Positions 53,601 to 55,168 of a DNA stretch of 55,168 nt are shown here, one piece after another. Below the pieces are notes generated by a model, which worked only from the letters and a program-made list of their open reading frames with translations, did no database searches and was not told where the DNA came from. Both the position numbers and the translations under genes were made by a program. Source of the DNA: Limnohabitans planktonicus II-D5 (GTDB lineage: Bacteria; Pseudomonadota; Gammaproteobacteria; Burkholderiales; Burkholderiaceae_C); the NCBI RefSeq assembly GCF_001270065.2, contig NZ_LFYT02000029.1, positions 1 to 55,168 on the forward strand, in the 5' to 3' direction. Numbering within the stretch: position 1 is the stretch's first letter; every line of letters starts with the position of its first letter.

Positions 53601-55168
53601 CTGACGATGGCCAGCGTGGGCGTGACGCTCCAGCTGCCGTTGGCGGCCACGGTGGCGCTGAGCACTTCACCGGTGCCGGGCAGGGTGACCTGGATGGTGT
53701 TGCCCGCTGTGCCAGTGCCGCTGATGGTGGGCGTGCTGTCGCTGGTGAGCAAGTCGGCGGTGCTGGCGCTGTTGCTGGCGTCGTCGAGCTTGGCGGTGAA
53801 AGCCGCCACTTGTGTGTTCAAGCTGAAGCTCAAGGGCGCGGAGCTGGCCACATTACCTGCGGCGTCGGTGGCGCGCACGGTAACGGTGTTGGCACCTTCA
53901 ACGGCAGCAAACGTGGTCGCCCAAGACGTGCCGTTGGTGCTGTATTCCAGTTTGGCACCAGCTTCCGCACTCACGCTGATGGCCCCATTGCGGGTGATGG
54001 CATCCGAGGCGCTGGTGCCGCTGTCGCAGACCAAGGTCAGCGTGGGCGTGGCGATGGTTTTGTCGAGTGTGAAGCCCAGATTACTGGCCGGGCCTGTATT
54101 GCCTGCAGCATCGACTGCGCGCACTTTGACGGTGTTGTTGCCCTCGGCCGCTGCAAAGGTGCTGGCCCAAGATGTGCCGTCCGTGCTGTATTGCAAGGTA
54201 GCACCAGCCTCTGCCGTGACACTGAGCGCGCCATCGCTGCTGATCAGGTCCGTGGCGCTGGCACCGCTGTCGCAGGTCAGGGTGAGCACCGGTGAACCGG
54301 GGGCGGTGGTGTCGAGGGTGAAGCTGTAGTCGGCTGTTGCGCCCAGGTTGCCAGCGGCGTCAGTTACCCGCACTTTGACGGCGTTGTTGCCTTCAGCGGC
54401 CACAAAGGTGGTCGCCCAGAGCACGCCGTTGGTGCTGTATTCGATGAGGCCCCCAGCTTCGGGGCTGGACAGGCTGAGGGTGCCGTTGTTGCTGACTTTG
54501 TCGGTGGCTGCACCTGTGGCTGTGCCGCTGTCGCAGAACAGGCCCACCGTGGGGGCCACGGGTGCTGTGCTGTCGAGGGTGAAGCTCAGGCTGCTTGGCT
54601 GGCTGATGTTGCCTGCCGCGTCGGTGACGCGCGCCATGACGGTGTTGGCGCCTTCAGCCGCTGCAAAGGTGCTGGCCCAGGTGCTGCCGTTGGTGCTGAA
54701 CTCGAGCGTGGCACCGGCTTCAGCGGCCACGCTGATGGCACCGTTGCCGCTGAGTTTGTCGGTCGCGTTGCTGCCGCTGTCGCAGACCAGGGTGAGCACG
54801 GGCGCGGTGGGGGCCGTGCTGTCGAGCGTGAAGCTGAAACTTTGCGCCCGCTGGTTGCCTGCGGTGTCCGTGACCCGCACTTGCACACTGTTTGCGCCTT
54901 CGGTGGCGGCGTAGGTGCTGGCCCAGACGGTCCCGTTGCTGCTGTATTCAACAGTGGCACCAGTTTCGGCACCGGTGACCACCAGCGCCGATGATTTGCT
55001 GATGCTGTCAGCGCCAGAAGCGCCGCTGTCACACACCAAGGCCACAGTGAAGGCGGGCGTTTGGGTGTCGAGGGTGAAGCTCAGGGGCGCAGAGGTGGCG
55101 ACATTGCCTGCAGCGTCGGTGGCCCGCACTTGCACGGTGTTGGTGCCTTCGATGGCTGCAAAGGTCGT
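35654..55168 (-). CDS. Giant RTX adhesin with Ig-like repeats (5' end outside the window)
   Basis: One uninterrupted frame of just over 6,500 codons enters from the right edge and ends at 35654; no start codon is in the window. The upstream two-thirds (to about 41,000) consist of Ig-like modules of 80-100 residues. Most are of the CDSG type (LVCDSGxSxxDxIxxxG, EYSTNGxxW, VRxTDAAGN). Eleven are of the SEKV type (VTLTFSEKVTAFDLADLS), and several begin NASNSGS...TPTISGTG. From about 40,870 down come RTX calcium-binding arrays (GGxGNDxLxGxxGDDTL). The last 170 residues (LRLAREDIVELSDVTDVTN, ending LILDTDILLTGV) look like a type I secretion C-terminus. The likely role is a surface adhesin in the LapA style, exported by an ABC system encoded elsewhere. 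Confidence 0.9.
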   Translation of the reverse strand, partial: TTFAAIEGTNTVQVRATDAAGNVATSAPLSFTLDTQTPAFTVALVCDSGASGADSISKSSALVVTGAETGATVEYSSNGTVWASTYAATEGANSVQVRVTDTAGNQRAQSFSFTLDSTAPTAPVLTLVCDSGSNATDKLSGNGAISVAAEAGATLEFSTNGSTWASTFAAAEGANTVMARVTDAAGNISQPSSLSFTLDSTAPVAPTVGLFCDSGTATGAATDKVSNNGTLSLSSPEAGGLIEYSTNGVLWATTFVAAEGNNAVKVRVTDAAGNLGATADYSFTLDTTAPGSPVLTLTCDSGASATDLISSDGALSVTAEAGATLQYSTDGTSWASTFAAAEGNNTVKVRAVDAAGNTGPASNLGFTLDKTIATPTLTLVCDSGTSASDAITRNGAISVSAEAGAKLEYSTNGTSWATTFAAVEGANTVTVRATDAAGNVASSAPLSFSLNTQVAAFTAKLDDASNSASTADLLTSDSTPTISGTGTAGNTIQVTLPGTGEVLSATVAANGSWSVTPTLAIVSGNVSITASDAAGNVSSAQTLALAVDSSIATPTLSLVCDSGASSTDKISRDGTISVSADSGSVLEYSTNGTSWTTTFVAAEGANTVQVRATDAAGNVATSAPLSFTLDTQTTAFTVALVCDSGASGADSISKSSALVVTGAETGATVEYSSNGTVRASTYAATEGANSVQVRVTDTAGNQRAQSFSFTLDSTAPTAPVLTLVCDSGSNATDKLSGNGAINVAAEAGATLEFSTNGSTWASTFAAAEGANTVMARVTDAAGNVSQPSSLSFTLDSTAPVAPTVGLFCDSGTATGTATDKISNNGTLSLSSPEAGGLIEYSTNGVLWATTFVAAEGNNAVKVRVSDAAGNVGATADYSFTLDTTAPGAPVLTLTCDSGSSAIDLISSNGALSVTAEAGATLQYSTDGTSWASTFAAAEGNNTVKVRAVDAAGNTGPASNLGFTLDKTITPPTLTLVCDSGTSASDAITRNGAISVNAEAGAKLEYSTNGTSWTATFAAVEGANTVTVRATDAAGNVASSAPLSFSLNTQVAAFTAKLDDASNSGSTADLLTSDSTPTISGTGTAGNTIQVTMPGTGEVLSATVAANGSWSVTPTLAIVSGNVSITASDAAGNVSSAQTLALVVDSTIATPTLSLVCDSGASSTDKISRDGTISVSAEAGATLEYSTNGTSWTSTFAAAEGANTVSVRATDAAGNVATSAPLSFSFDTTAATPTVSLSPITGDDALGPVDAASVRTLLSGKSTLTQAGDVVTLGLNGQTYSGTVDVFGNYSIDVLTADLLSDADRSVDVRVNGVDAAGNSGSTTVAHAYSLDTTVPTVLSVLLDKPSLKAGETAQVTLTFSEKVTAFDLADLSADNAVLSQLASADGSLTWTATLTPTAAIEDTTNVVKVLATYTDLAGNTGLTAQSSNYSLDTLAPSFTLQLDNASNSGSLGDTLTNDSTPTLSGTGNTGDTLKVTMPATGEVVSATVAADGTWRATLTQAITSGTVSVIATDAVGNTSAAQTLSLQIDTSLPGNLSLALVCDSGTSSSDKITRTGDVTVTGQDADTTVQYSTDGSTWATIFAATEGLNTLRVRQMDAAGNVSATSTLAFTLDTTAPVPTLSINPITGDDAIGPVDAASTTTKISGTSTGARPGDVITLVLNGVSYTGTVDVVGEYSIDVATADLSADSDFKLSAQLLATDAAGNSAAATASRSYSVDALAPTVQSIVLDKSTLKLGETANVTLTFSEKVSAFDLSDLSADNGVLSNLVTTDGGLSWSAKLTPTASIEDTTNVVKVLATYTDLAGNTGAAAQSNNYALDTLAPAAIIKLANENLKAGDSTTLTISFNEPVQGFGNSDVTVANGSLGTLTSADGGKTWTATYTPTANITSASNLITLANSYTDALGNPGEAGTSGNYQIDTQLPSATLTLTGSNGAAVNSFTAGQSATVTLSFSETVKDFSNADVSVDSGSLSPLSSSDGGKTWVGTFTAAANVEDATNTLSVNAAGYSDLAGNAGGVVASSNYAVDTQGPTTTIALSKSNFLAADTAQVTITFSEKVTGFDNSDVTVDNGTLSALSSTDGGKTWVGTFTPTPGVADATNTVSLMNSYTDVAGNQGTSAQSANYVMDLKAPSATIALSDSALKMGETATVTITFSEKVLGFSLADVSAPNGSLSAFTASADGLSWTATFTPADQTTAASNTLTLANTYSDEAGNAGQAATASYGVSTKGPSFTLALDAASNSGSSADLITNDDTPTISGTGTAGVTIQVTMPGTFEVLSTTVAANGSWSITPTLAIVSGTMSALATDAFGNSSTAKTLALVIDKTMGAASVALLCDSGLSATDKISRDGTLSVSADSGSTLEYSSNGSTWATTFAAAEGANTVQVRATDAAGNVATSAPLSFTLDTQTPAFSVALLCDSGTSSADKISLDASLQVSGAEAGALVEYSTDGAVWKNTYAATEGANSVQVRVTDAAGNQRAQSFSFTLDSTAPTAPVISLVQDSGTSSSDGKTQVGVVNASTEAGATLQYSTNGSVWGTTFAAVEGINNVFARASDKAGHVSPIGNLSFTLDTSAPTAPVVALLCDSGSSATDKLSNTSTLNVTTSESGGLIEYSTNGSTWSGTFSASEGLNTLKVRVSDAAGNVSAATDFSFTLDTTVPSAPGMSLVCDSGTSASDKITREGTLSLSTLEQGASFQYSTDGKVWANTWAASEGSNAVQTRVVDAAGNVSAASTLNFTLDKTLSKPVVSLVCDTGTPIDLITTNGAITLTQTDPDATVLYSRDGISWSTTFAAVEGSNTVFAQVSDAAGNLASSDALVFTLNTQAGTFTARLDNASNSGSLKDNLTNDDTPTISGSGETGATVQVTLPAPVDGGSAEVLQATVDINGMWSVTAGKAVTSGEVSVLYTRPNSGATSTATFNLVMDKSVSTLSPSLTCDSGTSTSDKVSSQGTLVVSGVDADASVQYSTDGSTWGTTFVATEGVNSVRVRQTDGAGNVSAISTLNFTLDTTAPTPTLSINPITGDDAVGPADAANATSKISGATTNARQGDLIQVVLNGVNYSTTVDTVGQYSLDVATTDLTTDPDATVALRLVASDLAGNTATVQASRSYSVDTSVPTVQSIVLDKSSLKVGETATLSISFSEKVTGFDLSDLSAENAVLSGLNTSDGGKTWTATLTPTAGIEDTSNVVRLLATYTDVAGNTGTAAQTANYQLDTLATTATIKLGNESLKAGDSTVVTISFNEVVQGFGNADVQVVNGSLGTLTSADGGKTWTATYTPNVNVESTTNVISLASSYSDAAGNTGTAGASGNYQIDTQAASATITLKDSHGAAVNSFTAGQSATVTITFSEAVKDFSNADVTTQSGDLSPLSSSDGGKTWIGMFTAAQGVERSTNTISVNGGTYADLAGNVGGVAASANYALDTQGPTATVVLNKTRLLAGDTAQVTISFSEKVSGFGNSDVTVENGTLDTLVSTDGGKTWVATFTPTPGTADASNVISLANSYADLAGNQGSGTQSGNYAIDLKAPTATIALSDSALKSGETATVSITFSEKVLDFSKTDVTAPHGSLTEFVASADGLTWTATFTPQANTSAASNLISLAGSYTDESGNSGAGASASYAIDTQAPVFTVRLDDSSNTGNLSDNLSNDDTPTVSGNGTAGDIIQVSFPGTGEFMSTTVGANGTWSVTPTQSIASGNVTVVAIDSAGNTSPAQTLALVIDKSIASPTVAMASDTGSSGSDKVSSVGALSVSAESGTLLEYSTDSGQTWFTTFTAGEGANTVTVRATDGAGNVATSNTLNFTLDSQMASFSVALMCDSGTNSADKISQDGRLSLSGIETGATVEFSTNFGTAGTSWSNTFSATEGNNSIKIRVTDAAGNQRLQDYGFTFDSTSASAPVLALANDTGASSNDRTTHESLINVSAEAGSLLEYSSNGIVWGPTFVATEGVNSVFARITDKAGNVSPAGSLTFTLDTTAPVAPTVSLVCDSGVSGTDRLTANPGFMVSSAEISGVVEYSTNGSSWSTTFTAVEGSNSIKVRVTDTAGNIGAATDFSFTLDSTGPDTSALALVCDTGSSGTDKITSQAALSISTIESGLVLQYSTNGAQWGTTFAAGEGSNTVYTRAVDAAGNAGTPSSLSFTLDTQLSKPSLALVCDSGSQGDNISSQASIQTFNLDADARIEYSTNGTLWNATFAPVQGANTVMARVTDTAGNVNVSEPLVFTFDTVAPSPSIALSCDSGTSASDFYTRDKSITTTGVLPTDQVSYSSDAGLTWSNTFFAVDGLNKVTIRVLDGAGNVGTSNTLQFTLDTQLLETPISLTCDSGISGTDRISSLSDITVGSAEIGATLSYRVSLADQTLVRDWASSYLPPSSNGDYVVEVRTTDKAGNTSVSALDFTLINTPPAVGTLSLVTDSGRSASYTSDRITNVGQVRSSVTYGVGYTVLYQYSTDAGNSWSVLKPTFSPVMDGTYQVRQVVSDAVANTATTSPLVFTLDTTAPAAPNVTLVCDAGTPADLLTNDGRIAVSGSENLALIQYSTDSGNTWTSTFAARDGTNDVWVRQMDFTGNTSAVSALNFTLDTSGVPPALNLFCDSGSSVSDSLTNDVRVFVDNLEAGGTVEYNLDNAGWISSYTAPTVDGVYNLKIRARDSFGNVSPVVSRTFTLDTTPATVSNIYSTSIQYTTGATLGNTIDILMDLSEPVQTGSFVVVNLNTGAQVTLTALANGSQLSGSYVVGAGESTTDLTVDTFQNVRLTDLAGNTTSDAQVPIGTNLGDNNAIAIRWALNGTDGNDLISGISRGLGIDDDIFGKLGNDTISYEGITTAVNVNLNTGLATGTDAAVISDKIDGFENIITGSGADTLVGTAGANVFDGGAGTDSMVLGDGSDTVINSAGADTIDAGEGSDWIDFSQGTTAGLSGTLNGATAANITDGTGATDVISNMENMVGTSFADTLTGDLNANILIGGNGSDSFAGGAGNDSLQGDEGDDTLTGGLGDDTLYGGAGSDRMDGTAGGQDWADFSRDAGAVQVNLSVTLATDFSGGTDTITNIPNVLGTSFNDVMQGDAAANMLSGGDGADSLYGFGGNDTLMAGLGDDTLLGFGGANLQGGDGSDWASYGHITAISGVQVDLSAGRATLAIGTDSLSGIENLFGTTFNDRLGGDANANSIIGGGGNDTLLAGGGNDTVFMIGQDSTALVDAGTGDDVLTVSGQGILLAGDGDDLVSLLDIGTDFTGTTIQGGSGIDTLSLASAYGTVFDLSQASAQVDAPRELGAISGIEVIDMGSGLNQLIMGSDSLNIDRITGLVGQASLLRVDGTNGKAYLPDGFGGIDVNKDGLADTTVIGGNTYRLYSNSVVGGNDTMALQQGISVIYTTVLTEATDPLWIGTDEADRVNGRAGNETLDSAKGDDTLIGGSGNDSLNGGAGLDWAEYTANNGDPSTGVTVNMLAGTTSGAAGNDTLVNIENVLGSAGSDSLVGNVTANWLMGAGGNDTLFGDSGDDTLTGGSGADSISGGAGNDWADYSTNVSGIRVTLNSTVGANTTVSAGTDGPDTLNGIENIAGGSGSDTILGDSINNFLMGNAGNDVLSAVNGSDTLVGGSGNDSMHGGTGSVLFYLESGNDTYSGGDAVAGTNDTLDMSAYKGTVSAIGRSGTGSVDFSLVTDAFNGTDFVTQMDVLRFGNGNVVYNPYSNYPTSSVGNNLNWAETVITGNGNDSIWTGLGGDSVFAGAGNDTVNPGGLGNNSNNQDRDTVDGGEGNDWISYFGATEAVAVSLNAASTTFQAVTVAAQSNYNTDFIRGFENILTGSAADTVWGTLADERFMTGAGADYVYAGDGNNWVDSGSDTGNDRLFAGLGNDTIYTGLGTDLVSITGGNNFVSVSSGGFADTVVSGSGDDTIYGSYGLNGSTANDTEPVNRNSYVNAGDGNNVVVTGQLYIYNGDRVITGSGNDFIDAGKSDSADDTVISGAGNDTVYLGGSYGTSQQADLGDGNDIVFALTGADSLVAGAGHDTVDAGNGNNTISGGAGNDSISAGTGADRIDAGTDNDWVSVGDGANTVVAGTGNDTIITGVGNDYIDAGTDNDWVNAGGGTNSVLAGDGNDYILVNSASTNSTLWGGLGNDTINSSGSNNSLVGGDGEDRITQTGLYAGSIHGGAGNDIILSTGSTGAETVWGGYGDDFIDLRNGGTTSGDRVWGDDTINDTIAGNDTIYMSDASSTVSAGAGSDWVLSGLGNDSMLLGTGNDTAYGAGGNDTMDGGTGADWMDAGGGNDSLQGGSTDDGLDTLYGGAGNDFISGGAGGDWMDGSAGDDTLIGGEGTVGSVVGNDTIIIGAGSNIARGELGSDVFVYDNSWMNDTSADTIDGGAGVDIIKFEGAGLALDLSLTGTNNWVNMERIDLTGTGNNTLRLAREDIVELSDVTDVTNANLNSRARLVIDGNAGDALDMSVLNATTTKVTSGTMSFDFNGNGVLDASETATVNANGLITMESLLNGQQTYTVYNVSNTAAGTTTNYGLLILDTDILLTGV
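35900..40870 (-). repeat. RTX calcium-binding repeat arrays of the giant adhesin
   Basis: Glycine/aspartate nonapeptide-like repeats such as GNDSLQGDEGDDTLTGG, GAGNDTVNPGG and GGAGNDSISAGTGADRI recur through this segment. They are broken by longer linkers with SYEGITTAVNVNLNTG and VDLSAGRATLAIGTDSL strands. At about 39,220 a single segment DVNKDGLADTTV resembles an EF-hand or dockerin-like calcium loop. A second, DFNGNGVLDASE, lies near 35,830-35,860. RTX arrays fold in extracellular calcium after type I export. Confidence 0.88.
51593..55168. repeat. 1,788-bp tandem duplication in the giant gene
   Basis: 53381-55168 and 51593-53380 are near-identical, in frame, with a period of 1,788 bp (596 codons, seven Ig modules). 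Differences are scattered single bases, for example ASNSASTADLL against ASNSGSTADLL. Similarity continues roughly one further module below 51,593 and may extend beyond the window edge. Confidence 0.9.

Overview
The window looks like chromosomal DNA of a high-GC betaproteobacterium. Burkholderiales, probably Comamonadaceae, is an inference from gene content and protein flavour, not a database result. It holds three kinds of sequence: a short core segment, a long accessory island of toxin-antitoxin (TA) and DNA-defence genes, and the 3' part of one enormous gene. No tRNA, rRNA or CRISPR array was seen.

Positions 1-2210 carry the glutathione-dependent formaldehyde detoxification pair frmA-fghA. 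From about 2.4 to 33.6 kb almost every locus is a TA module, a TA remnant or a defence gene. In order these are: a HipB-like regulator with a hipA tail, a helicase with a RelE-like N-terminus and ankyrin C-terminus, RES/Xre, an orphan HigA, a class II Fic protein, mobile mystery proteins A and B, a DUF3427 remnant, and a second HipB with a broken hipA. Then comes the DNA phosphorothioation region, followed by an HNH endonuclease, an orphan VapB, a three-gene operon of unknown function, HigBA, an AbiEi homologue with truncated AbiEii, PIN/RHH, a DUF6088-AbiEii fusion, a metallophosphoesterase and FitAB. An old-yellow-enzyme reductase (33.8-34.9 kb) marks the return to ordinary metabolism.

The functional centre of the island is 11.9-23.6 kb. 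On the plus strand dndB-dndC-dndD-dndE are tightly overlapped and should place sulfur in the DNA backbone, with the cysteine desulfurase coming from elsewhere. Converging on them from the minus strand are five closely packed genes: a PLD-nuclease/DEAD helicase, a 75-residue acidic protein, an SMC-like ATPase, a protein resembling Dnd-associated protein 4, and an AIPR-family protein. The first four resemble in number and domain type the PbeABCD effector cassette reported with archaeal Dnd. The AIPR protein appears to be an added fifth member. By eye this region is more AT-rich than its flanks, most of all in the AIPR gene.

Three segments of the island are bracketed by direct repeats that copy the 3' part of a neighbouring gene: RES/Xre, the mobile mystery pair, and a 2.8-kb segment ending in higBA. 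The last has a perfect 126-bp repeat. This suggests module-by-module acquisition or segmental duplication. Several TA promoters have clear dyad operators.

Positions 34.9-35.65 kb are non-coding palindromic and tandem repeats. From 35,654 to the right edge, on the minus strand, runs one open reading frame of more than 6,500 codons that continues out of the window. It encodes a secreted RTX adhesin made of dozens of Ig-like modules, most with a single cysteine in a CDSG motif, then long calcium-binding RTX arrays and a C-terminal secretion region. It contains a recent 1,788-bp tandem duplication.
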